NCBI GenBank assembly: GCA_020633655.1
Contig: JACKDF010000028.1
Coordinates: forward strand, 1-12,254
Length of the DNA: 12,254 bases
Direction of reading: 5' to 3'
Source of the DNA: Deferribacteres bacterium
GTDB lineage: Bacteria; Zhuqueibacterota; Zhuqueibacteria; Zhuqueibacterales; Geothermadaptataceae
Both the position numbers and the translations under genes were made by a program. Of the stretch, positions 1 through 6,398 are shown piece by piece (within the stretch, counting starts at the first letter, position 1; each line of letters begins with the position of its first letter). The notes beneath the pieces were generated by a model that saw only the letters and a list, made by a program, of their open reading frames with translations, had not been told where the DNA came from and ran no database searches.

Positions 1-224
1 GGAAAGATGACAAACGGGATGATTCCTATAAAAAACGTGATCGAAAGGATGATAAATCCGATTCGACCTATAAAAAACGCGATGACAGCAGGAAAAAAAG
101 CGAAGTAATAAATAAACCCAAAAGAACTCCCAAGCCGGAAACAAACTCGGAGAGAAGTAAAAAGTCATCCACGAAAAAAAAGTCGGATGGAGACTCGGAT
201 AAAGAAAAAAGAACCCGCAAATAA
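1..224 (+). CDS. C-terminal tail of a truncated basic low-complexity protein
   Basis: Only the last 73 codons are in the window; the start lies to the left. The frame beginning at base 3 is open to TAA at 222-224, while the other two forward frames hit early stops. The peptide is almost entirely K, R, D and S, with two imperfect copies of a 14-residue unit containing 'YKKRD', then a lysine/serine tail ending 'KEKRTRK'. There is no hydrophobic core or catalytic motif. Such disordered basic tails are known at the C-termini of RNA-binding enzymes, including DEAD-box helicases and RsuA/RluB-type pseudouridine synthases, so an RNA-associated protein is a reasonable guess. The visible part cannot decide. 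A strong terminator follows, consistent with this being the last gene of its transcript. Confidence 0.6.
   Translation, partial: KDDKRDDSYKKRDRKDDKSDSTYKKRDDSRKKSEVINKPKRTPKPETNSERSKKSSTKKKSDGDSDKEKRTRK
25..79 (+). repeat. 13-bp direct repeat, 42-bp period, inside the basic tail
   Basis: CCTATAAAAAACG occurs at 25-37 and again at 67-79. The 42-bp spacing equals 14 codons, so the repeat is in frame and encodes the duplicated 'YKKRD' unit. It looks like an internal duplication in a disordered tail and not a mobile or regulatory repeat. Confidence 0.6.
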
Positions 225-249
225 GCGCTTAGCTGTACGCGCAACCTAC

Positions 250-290
250 GTGCCGGCTGGCCCGAATCTTTAAGTCAGCCGGCACTTTTT
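250..290 (+). terminator. Rho-independent terminator
   Basis: A perfect 10-bp GC-rich stem, GTGCCGGCTG (250-259) with CAGCCGGCAC (276-285), encloses a 16-nt loop that can add a G-U and a C-G pair at its base. TTTTT follows at 286-290 and then more T after one A. It lies 25 bases after the stop of the forward gene and points in that direction. Its T-run overlaps the stop codon of the reverse gene ending at 289. On the reverse strand the hairpin is not followed by a T-run, so it is probably a one-way terminator. Confidence 0.88.
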
Positions 291-1320
291 ATTTTTCACT
301 AATTTCCACCAGATAATCCCGCAAAATATCATTGTCCATGAGTAATTCCCAGTGATACAAAGAAATAGCTGCGATATCCATGTCGCGTAAATACTCAATC
401 AGTTCGCCAATTTGTAGATTTTCTTCCGGTTCGACCGAATAAAAAGGTACGTCCAATTCGGGGATGATGTGCATTGCTGTTGTCTGCCGGATCTCCTCAA
501 AAAATGTGAGCGCCCACTCATTCTCTGCATTAATTTGGTGTGTGTATAAATGCGGACTAACAACATCCACGATATTGTTCCACTGTTCAAAATTGATCCC
601 CGTGTTAAACTGTAAATTCGTGTTGCTCCCGGGAGATGGTACAGAGGGAAGTTGTGCAAGGATTTTCGTTTGCCTGCCACGCCGCTCGATTTCTTCTGCG
701 ATGAGAACCGGGACATAGGTTATGGTTTCCTGCCGGAATTCCAGCCAGAATGCGGGATATTTTTCTGGCTCATTTTGGCCAGAGAATTCCTGGAATTTTG
801 CCTTGCAAAAATCACAGTAGCAAAACTCTGGAAGACCGGATGTGCCTGTAGAATATAAAGGATGGCCTGGCAAATAGGGAAACTGCAGAAAATCGAGGCT
901 AATGATGGCTGGATCAAACACCTCAATCGCCTCAAATAGAAAATTCAGACGATACTTCATGTATTCTGTGTTTGATGGGCAAATAGGGTGATACCAGTTT
1001 TGCGGTGTTAAGTAATCCCCATTCTTGTTGACAGGTCGATATTGCGGTATATTTTTAAAAGTATCCGGATCGTGGAAAAGGGGAAACTCCGGGACAAAAG
1101 CAATCCCCCGCGCCTGGCATTTCGCTTGAAAATCTACCATATTCCATTTACCGGGGGATGACTGGTTTTCTATGGGAAAGAGATAGCGACTTCCCTGCAA
1201 TACCGGCGCGATGATGGTGTTTATTCCTGCCTCCAGAATATCATTAATTATATCATCGAAATTTCCCTGGTAATTTTCGCCCCAGATCGTCTGAGGGTAA
1301 AGTTTTGTTGCTATATTCAT
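289..1320 (-). CDS. Putative TIM-barrel glycoside hydrolase-like protein
   Basis: This is a protein of about 343 residues with no signal peptide or membrane segment, so probably cytoplasmic. The pattern of alternating short hydrophobic strands and helices looks like a (beta/alpha)8 barrel. Numbered from the upstream TTG, these are 'INTIIAPVL' (43-51), 'IAFVPEFPLF' (83-92), 'PAIISLDFLQFP' (147-158), 'VVSPHLYTH' (263-271), 'HIIPELDVPF' (294-303) and 'IAAISLYHWE' (326-335). A 'CYCDFC' cluster (Cys177, 179, 182) followed by a Lys/Phe-rich helix resembles the cysteine motif seen after the catalytic-Asp strand in some uncharacterised GH-like families. Asp153 and Glu298 are candidate acidic active-site residues by position only. 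I favour ATG at 1320, which has a purine-rich AGAGAAAGAG upstream. A TTG at 1350 would add ten residues and overlap the previous stop (TTGA). It is co-transcribed with the PAP2 gene. Substrate unknown. Confidence 0.7.
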   Translation of the reverse strand: MNIATKLYPQTIWGENYQGNFDDIINDILEAGINTIIAPVLQGSRYLFPIENQSSPGKWNMVDFQAKCQARGIAFVPEFPLFHDPDTFKNIPQYRPVNKNGDYLTPQNWYHPICPSNTEYMKYRLNFLFEAIEVFDPAIISLDFLQFPYLPGHPLYSTGTSGLPEFCYCDFCKAKFQEFSGQNEPEKYPAFWLEFRQETITYVPVLIAEEIERRGRQTKILAQLPSVPSPGSNTNLQFNTGINFEQWNNIVDVVSPHLYTHQINAENEWALTFFEEIRQTTAMHIIPELDVPFYSVEPEENLQIGELIEYLRDMDIAAISLYHWELLMDNDILRDYLVEISEK

Positions 1321-1346
1321 TTTCTCTTTCTCTGGTCCGATGGGGT

Positions 1347-1919
1347 TCAATTTGTCCTATCTAATTCACTATGGATCTTATATTTCTTTTCAATGAGCAA
1401 ATATACTTTATAAACAAAAAGTGCACTCGCATACCCAATCAGTCCGCCAGCAACAACGTCAAATGGGTAATGAACGCCGACATAAACTCTTGTAAAACAA
1501 ATAATGATGGCTAAAACGAAAAAATAGAATCTTTTATCAGGATAGAAACGGGAATAGAGTGTCGCCGCCGCAATCGAATTTGCGGCATGAGAGGACGGAA
1601 AAGAAAAGGACTTTTTAATGCCGATCAAAGCATTAACATTGTCCAACGCTACGCAGGGGCGAATTCTTGCCACCATAGGTTTGATAAAAGTGGCACTGAT
1701 TTGGTCGCTCAGGAGAATTACCGGAATTGTTAGTAAAAGTGCAACACGACCGCGATATCCGCCTTTCCATGCGAGAGCTACAACTACGATAATGAAAATT
1801 GGTGTCCAGTTTTTCTTGTTTGTAAGCAGTGGTGCAAGAAAATCGAAAACTGCGTTTTGCATACCGTCGTTTATGAGCCGAAACAGCCAAATATCCGCAT
1901 TGAGGAGCATATCGAACAT
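1347..1919 (-). CDS. PAP2-family membrane phosphatase
   Basis: This is an integral-membrane phosphatase of the PAP2/type 2 phosphatidic acid phosphatase superfamily, whose bacterial members dephosphorylate lipid pyrophosphates such as undecaprenyl pyrophosphate or phosphatidylglycerol phosphate. All three signature motifs are visible (numbered from the TTG at 1946). Motif 1 is K89-x6-R96-P97 ('KPMVARIRP'). Motif 2 is 'FPSSHA' with His120. Motif 3 is R153-x5-H159-x3-D163 ('TRVYVGVHYPFD'). About five hydrophobic segments surround them (near 49-60, 68-80, 121-130, 140-152 and 164-183), normal for this roughly 200-residue family. I chose ATG at 1919 because GGA lies 8 bases upstream. The TTG at 1946 has no ribosome site and would start within about 10 bases of the predicted transcript start. 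It is the first gene of a two-gene reverse operon. Undecaprenyl-diphosphatase is the likeliest activity, but the exact lipid cannot be read from sequence. Confidence 0.88.
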   Translation of the reverse strand: MFDMLLNADIWLFRLINDGMQNAVFDFLAPLLTNKKNWTPIFIIVVVALAWKGGYRGRVALLLTIPVILLSDQISATFIKPMVARIRPCVALDNVNALIGIKKSFSFPSSHAANSIAAATLYSRFYPDKRFYFFVLAIIICFTRVYVGVHYPFDVVAGGLIGYASALFVYKVYLLIEKKYKIHSELDRTN

Positions 1920-1960
1920 GAGTTTTTCCAGAGTAGAAACATGCAATTTTTGTTTGCGGC

Positions 1961-1989
1961 AGTATAGTATTTTGAGAAGTAAATGTAAA
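1961..1989 (-). promoter_or_regulatory. Sigma70-type promoter of the PAP2 operon
   Basis: On the reverse strand TTTACA (1989-1984) and TATACT (1966-1961) are separated by exactly 17 bases. Each hexamer differs by one base from the TTGACA/TATAAT consensus. Transcription would begin near 1954, giving a leader of about 35 bases before the ATG at 1919. This supports that start over the TTG at 1946. Confidence 0.6.
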
Positions 1990-2017
1990 TATTTATTTCC
2001 GTTGATGAATTAGAAAC

Positions 2018-2037
2018 AATTTGAACCACTGTTCAAA
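2018..2037. promoter_or_regulatory. GAAC-N4-GTTC palindrome, possible repressor operator
   Basis: TTTGAAC (2020-2026) and GTTCAAA (2031-2037) form a perfect 7-bp inverted repeat around CACT. The core GAAC-N4-GTTC has the form of the Gram-positive LexA/DinR box, but which protein binds here is unknown. The site lies about 30 bp upstream of the predicted -35 of the PAP2 promoter and about 290 bp before the forward gene. Confidence 0.35.
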
Positions 2038-2143
2038 ATTTTGAAAAAGGTCTTGTTTGTTCTCCCTAAAATGAACCTTGAACTAGACAAGTTTTGCAGC
2101 TGGCATATTCGTTGCTTATTTGAAAATATGCATCAATAAAAGG

Positions 2144-2153
2144 AAAGCGCTTT
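2144..2153. promoter_or_regulatory. AAAGCGCTTT palindrome, LacI-family-type operator candidate
   Basis: A perfect 10-bp palindrome with a central CG, flanked as GGAAAGCGCTTTTT. It matches 11 of 14 positions of TGAAAGCGCTTTCA, the form bound by many LacI/GalR-family regulators. It begins 3 bases after the weak forward -10 candidate at 2135-2140, where bound protein would block transcription of the gene at 2324. No LacI-type gene is in the window. Confidence 0.35.
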
Positions 2154-2323
2154 TTGTATCAAATTATTATTCAAGCCTGGTTTATTCATGTGATACACAC
2201 AATTAGTGATGGGCAGGGGATACCCCCTATCCTCGTATTTATCTATGAAACAGGCAGAAAAGGAATCCAATATTCCCGGACGGATTTTACTATTCGTGGC
2301 GGGTTGAGTATCCGGAGGTTACA

Positions 2324-5300
2324 ATGAGAAAAAATACGCTACAAACTGGTCTTTTGATTTTTCTTTTCTTCAATATATTCTGCGGTATAATATGGGGAAA
2401 AGAGGCTGCGAATGACAGCAGGAAGAGAATTGCATTCCGTTCTGCATTGCACATCGCAACTGCTTTAAATACCGATGCTACGAACCAATTCTCTGCTATG
2501 GGGGATTCAAGTTGGTACCCCGAAGATTTTGGCCAAATCACGGGTCACATAAATGGAATTGTTACAGATGGTCCGGTTCGAGGGAATATATTTGCCTTGC
2601 TTGAGAGCGATAATAACAAGCAAGAAATCCTTGGGGCTGGCATCATTCACGATGATCACAATTACGAGATCATGGATTTGCCACCGGGCAATTATTTAGT
2701 TGTTGCCTATGTGGAAGGCTACCTGCCACAATTTTACGGTAATACGGTCACCAGTGATAGCGCCGCAATAGTAACTGTTGCCTCTGGCGAACAAGTTTCG
2801 GGTATCGATATCGATCTGGTTTCCTATCCAATCGCCAGAGCGTCTATTTCAGGAATTGTAACTAAGGATGGAAGCAATGCACCGATTCATGGAGCTGGCA
2901 TAAGTGCATTTTCCACAACGAATCCTTTCCTGTTTGCGCGCGCTGCATCTGATTCAGCAGGAAATTATACTTTAAGTGGTTTGTTGCCGGGAAAATATAT
3001 TATTCAGGCGGATGCACGCGGTTTTATGCCGGAATATTACGATGATGCTCCTTTATTCGAAAAGGCGGCCACTGTTACGATTTCTGATAGCGAGCACGTT
3101 ACTGGTATCAATTTTTCCTTACAGCAATCAAGCCAAATCGTTGGTACGGTCACGCTGGATGACGGGCACCCCTTGCCCAATGTTATGATTTATGCTTCGT
3201 CAATTGATAGCACCGCATCCCATCTCCCGGATGTTGTGCAGTGGCCCCTGGGCATAGTTGCAGTTTCTGATTTTGACGGCAATTATGCACTTGATGATTT
3301 GCAATCAGGAAGCTATTACGTGAAGGCTATTTACACGGATGGATTTTTCTACCAGGAACAATGGTGGGCTTATGATAGCACCAATGGACTTCCAGGGGTA
3401 ATCGAGCTTCGTGAAGGAGAACAGGTAAGCGGGATTGATTTTGTTTTTTCACAAGTGCATATGGAAGGCCTCATCGAAGGTTATGTTTATGATTTATCCG
3501 GAAAACCACTGCAACGGGCACAAGTCATGTTGGAACCAGCCTATGGGTCAACGGACGGTAAAGGGGGACCGGACGGGGACTTTTGGCCTGGCTACTGGCA
3601 TTCTGTTGTGACGGATGAAAATGGATATTTTAATATGCGTGATTTACCGGATGGCGATTATTATGTGTCGGCTCAATACATTCAGGGCGGATATTATTAC
3701 CAAATGTGGTGGAACAATGCTGAATCGAGAGATGATGCAGATCTCCTCACACTGGGGAAGACAGTCGATTCGCTCTCAATCACATTTAACCTGCCGGTAA
3801 AATCATTCAATGCGATTATTTCCGGTCATGTATTTGATAAAGCAAATCAGCCTTTACAATCAGCCTGGGTGAATGTTCGCCCCGTAGAAATTCTGCGTTG
3901 TTACGAATCACCTGAAGGAATGGACGACCGTTGTGGTTACCAGACTTCCGGCTGGGCCCAGACAGACAGCAATGGTTATTATGAAGTAAAAAATCTTGCC
4001 GAAGGCGAATACTTTGCACACGCTCAATATTGGTCCGGTATATCCTATGGTGAAATCTGGTACGAAAATTCAGCGACCGTAGAGGGGGCAACACCCATTC
4101 AACTACCCGAAGATGGAATTGTGACTGACGCTGATTTTCACATCGATGTGCATCCAATTTATGGGACAATTGCGGGTACAGTTCGCGATGCGGCAACGGG
4201 ACAACCAATTACACGTGCCCATGTGGAACTGATGCCAGTTGGAAGTGATCGGATTGCTGCACCGATCTATTTTTGGAATTATGCAGTTGCCGTCGATGAG
4301 AACGGTCGTTTTGATTTTTCATGGTTGCCGGAGGGTGATTACCTGGTTTCAGCGTATTCAAATGGTGCTTTTACTTATTATCCGGATGCATCTGTCGCAG
4401 AATTTGCTGATACCTTACACGTGAGTGGTGGTAAAAACCTGGAAATCGAATTCAATATGGTACCGCGCAAGAATGGTAATGGCAGCATCTCGGGTTGGAT
4501 AGGATCCCAGGCTTCGGCTTTGCAAATGGAGGTTGGCGTGATCATCGCCAGGCCAACGATTACTGTTTTAGTCTGGCCGGAATCCGAGATGTTCTATAGC
4601 GCTGTTTCGAATCCAGATGGCACTTATGAATTGAATGGTTTGCCGGAGGGAGAATACTATTTGTATGGGTTCGCTTCCAATTTTATCCCGGAATATTACA
4701 ACGATGTCTATGATCCATCAAAAGCAACCTTTGTTCGGGTTGAATCGGGAAATCCAGCAACGGGAATTGACTTTGAACTTATGCCAGCATTTATTTTCAA
4801 CCGTGATGAAGCTGGGAATCCAGCATTGGGTGGTACAGCGCAAATCAGTGGTTTGGTCACCAACAATGACAATGTTCCCCTTGCAAATGCAAATGTCTAT
4901 TTATTGGATAATGCAGGCAATGTTGTTGCCGCTGCACGGACAAATTCCAATGGTGAGTATTTATTTGCAGGTGTACAAAATGGACAGTACCACCTTCAGG
5001 CAACCCATTTTGGTAATACCAGTCAGTACAATGACAACAGTGCAAGCTTGGAAAATGCGCCAGTGGTGCTTGTTAATGGCGACCTTGCGGATGTTAATTT
5101 TATATTAACGGAAGGCACCTCAACATCGGTTGGAGAAAAGGAAGAGGTAAAATTACCAACTGGGCTACAACTGTTGGGTAATTATCCTAATCCTTTTAAT
5201 CCGCAGACAAAAATTAAATTTGTCTTAGGTGAGGATTCCCATGTGACTTTGAATATCTACAACCTGTTGGGGAGAAAAGTCGCTACACTTCTTGATAGCG

Positions 5301-5437
5301 ATATCGATGCAGGTGAGTATTCCGTTACCTGGGATGCCCGGGATAAAAATGGGGCGCAGCTCGGAACCGGCCTTTATTTTTACCAGATAACGACGAAGTA
5401 TGGTATGAAAACCGGGAAAATGATTTTGCAGAAATAA
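2324..5437 (+). CDS. Secreted eight-repeat carboxypeptidase-regulatory-like protein with type IX-type sorting domain
   Basis: A 1037-residue exported protein. Residues 1-29 form a signal peptide (basic start, hydrophobic 'LLIFLFFNIF', polar end). Eight beta-sandwich domains of the carboxypeptidase regulatory-like/CnaB-like type follow, near 70-168, 173-268, 271-377, 380-490, 496-609, 613-714, 720-820 and 838-930. Most show the family pattern: 'ISGxVxD' at the start, 'D.xGxYxxxxLPxGxYxVxA' in the middle, an aromatic 'PEYY' or 'WW' segment, and 'GIDF' at the end. After a short linker, 941-1037 is the sorting domain with 'NYPNPFNPQTKIKF', 'LNIYNLLGRKVATLL', 'VTWDARDKNG' and a basic end. No catalytic motif is visible, so an adhesive or structural surface role is inferred. 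The mature chain has only two cysteines (526, 537), both in domain 5. ATG at 2324 has a strong GGAGG at 2314-2318, 5 bases upstream. It appears to be transcribed alone. Confidence 0.92.
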   Translation: MRKNTLQTGLLIFLFFNIFCGIIWGKEAANDSRKRIAFRSALHIATALNTDATNQFSAMGDSSWYPEDFGQITGHINGIVTDGPVRGNIFALLESDNNKQEILGAGIIHDDHNYEIMDLPPGNYLVVAYVEGYLPQFYGNTVTSDSAAIVTVASGEQVSGIDIDLVSYPIARASISGIVTKDGSNAPIHGAGISAFSTTNPFLFARAASDSAGNYTLSGLLPGKYIIQADARGFMPEYYDDAPLFEKAATVTISDSEHVTGINFSLQQSSQIVGTVTLDDGHPLPNVMIYASSIDSTASHLPDVVQWPLGIVAVSDFDGNYALDDLQSGSYYVKAIYTDGFFYQEQWWAYDSTNGLPGVIELREGEQVSGIDFVFSQVHMEGLIEGYVYDLSGKPLQRAQVMLEPAYGSTDGKGGPDGDFWPGYWHSVVTDENGYFNMRDLPDGDYYVSAQYIQGGYYYQMWWNNAESRDDADLLTLGKTVDSLSITFNLPVKSFNAIISGHVFDKANQPLQSAWVNVRPVEILRCYESPEGMDDRCGYQTSGWAQTDSNGYYEVKNLAEGEYFAHAQYWSGISYGEIWYENSATVEGATPIQLPEDGIVTDADFHIDVHPIYGTIAGTVRDAATGQPITRAHVELMPVGSDRIAAPIYFWNYAVAVDENGRFDFSWLPEGDYLVSAYSNGAFTYYPDASVAEFADTLHVSGGKNLEIEFNMVPRKNGNGSISGWIGSQASALQMEVGVIIARPTITVLVWPESEMFYSAVSNPDGTYELNGLPEGEYYLYGFASNFIPEYYNDVYDPSKATFVRVESGNPATGIDFELMPAFIFNRDEAGNPALGGTAQISGLVTNNDNVPLANANVYLLDNAGNVVAAARTNSNGEYLFAGVQNGQYHLQATHFGNTSQYNDNSASLENAPVVLVNGDLADVNFILTEGTSTSVGEKEEVKLPTGLQLLGNYPNPFNPQTKIKFVLGEDSHVTLNIYNLLGRKVATLLDSDIDAGEYSVTWDARDKNGAQLGTGLYFYQITTKYGMKTGKMILQK

Positions 5438-5497
5438 CCTGAGATGCGCTCCCGCATGGGATATTGTATGCGAAGGCGTTCTCTATTGTGGTATTTG

Positions 5498-5546
5498 TTA
5501 TATAAAGAAGGCTGATTTCTAGGAGAAGTCAGCCTTCTTTATATAA
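5498..5546. terminator. Very stable hairpin, probable bidirectional terminator
   Basis: A perfect 18-bp inverted repeat (5498-5515 with 5529-5546, core AAGAAGGCTGA/TCAGCCTTCTT) can extend inward by five more pairs, one of them G-U, to a 3-base AGG loop at 5521-5523. The stem is flanked by A-rich and T-rich arms in both directions, as in terminators shared by convergent genes. It lies 60 bases after the forward gene and about 200 bases after the reverse esterase gene. The forward T-run is interrupted (CTTCTTTATATAAATCACTTTT), so efficiency is uncertain. Confidence 0.7.
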
Positions 5547-5741
5547 ATCACTTTTGTTCCAATGGTTTTTTCAATTTAGTGATTCCAGATGTGAATGGAG
5601 CAATACACGACATTTCAAAGCAGGAATCTGATTTTCAAAAACGAAAATGATGTTCTGAATGCATTTATAATGGGAACCGTGGACCGGCTTTCCTTTCAAA
5701 TTAAATTACCACTTTTTAGTTTTTAGCTATGATGTGTTTTT
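5547..5741. other. Non-coding stretch between convergent genes
   Basis: No gene or clear RNA structure is visible. A 43-codon ATG frame at 5595-5726 has no ribosome site and no recognisable content. The T-rich segment near 5711-5744 adjoins the stop of the reverse esterase gene. The whole gap between stop codons is 5438-5741, and the hairpin at 5498-5546 is its only notable element. Confidence 0.5.
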
Positions 5742-6398
5742 TTATTCCGGGTCTACTGGTGCTGTGATGAGAAATGAACTCACGGGCAAATTCCACGTGT
5801 CCAGGGGATCGGGATGAGCGGGATCGTAGTGTCGCAAATCATCAATCAAATAAGTACGAATCGGCAGTTTGTTTGCTTTTATCCCTTCGACAATACATTT
5901 TGCCAATTGATACGCACCGTAATTGTTAAAATGCGTATCGTCCTCCAAAGCTTTTTCCTGATTCGGGAACCTATTGGCAGGGTAGTGAACAAAGGCTTTC
6001 TTTGAATCTTCAACACCTAGTGCTTCAATCAAGAGTTTACTCATTTCATTCAAATCGATGAGCGCAACATTTTCTTCCTCTGCCACCTGGCGCATGGCGG
6101 CCGGATAATCACCGTGCGTGTTTACGAGATTGCCCTGTGCATCAAATTTTCGGCGCTTCATCGGCGTGATGAGTACGGGCGTGGCGCCACGCTCCCGTGC
6201 CGTTTTGAGGAACAATTTCAGGTAGTCCTTGTAGCCAATAAATGGCTTTACATAGGATGAACTTTCCGGTTTTTGATCGTTATGCCCAAATTGAATAAAG
6301 AGATAATCCCCTTGTTTTAAGGTCGTTAGCAGCTTTTCCAATCGCTTTTCTCCGAGGAAACTTTTTAAACTCTCACCGGATTCTGCATGATTTGCCAC
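5742..6398 (-). pseudogene. Rhamnogalacturonan acetylesterase, C-terminal part after a frameshift
   Basis: This frame encodes the second half of an SGNH/GDSL-type esterase. Its blocks are 'NHAESGES' (residues 3-10, block II Gly), 'FIQFGHNDQK' (block III Asn40 in GHND) and 'DDTHFNNYGA' (block V Asp154 and His156, the catalytic pair). These match rhamnogalacturonan acetylesterases, which remove acetyl groups from the pectic rhamnogalacturonan backbone. The block I serine lies in the upstream frame, so this piece alone cannot be active. Its apparent start, GTG at 6398, is simply the second Val of the expected 'KIVVANHAESG'. Adding one T to the T-run at 6422-6418 (reverse strand) restores one continuous protein of 459 residues from the start at 7120. 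The gene is last in the rhaM-GH106-esterase operon. Sequencing error or true decay cannot be distinguished here. Confidence 0.85.

Larger units (their letters stand above)
1990..2323. other. Intergenic region between divergent genes
   Basis: This 334-base AT-rich stretch has no convincing gene. It contains the GAAC-N4-GTTC palindrome (2018-2037), three further GAAC/GTTC tetramers between 2059 and 2083, the AAAGCGCTTT palindrome (2144-2153), and GGATA-CCCCC-TATCC at 2218-2232. A weak forward promoter, TTGCTT (2112-2117), 17 bases, AATAAA (2135-2140), lies directly upstream of the AAAGCGCTTT site. It could drive the gene at 2324, with a leader of roughly 175 bases. No known riboswitch fold was recognised. 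Confidence 0.5.

Noticed and set aside
1567..1586. GCCGCAA-N6-TTGCGGC inverted repeat
   Set aside because: It lies inside the PAP2 coding sequence at an Ala-rich stretch just after the catalytic PSSH motif; codon content explains it and there is no T-run or promoter context.
2218..2232. GGATA-CCCCC-TATCC inverted repeat
   Set aside because: Five-bp arms only and no positional relation to a clear promoter; kept only as a note in the intergenic entry.
2277..2318. Possible pairing of CCGGA (2277-2281) with TCCGG (2312-2316) hiding the ribosome site of the gene at 2324
   Set aside because: Only five pairs across a 30-base loop, with no alternative structure or conserved riboswitch core.
3816..4208. 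130-codon reverse open frame inside the repeat-protein gene
   Set aside because: Shadow of the coding frame; its composition (many His, Arg, Leu) is typical of antisense frames and it has no start signal.
5444..5457. ATGCG-CTCC-CGCAT hairpin just after the stop of the repeat-protein gene
   Set aside because: Short stem without a T-run; the much stronger hairpin at 5498-5546 is the better terminator candidate.
5595..5726. 43-codon forward frame in the gap between convergent genes
   Set aside because: No ribosome site, no promoter, no recognisable content; expected by chance in AT-rich spacer DNA.
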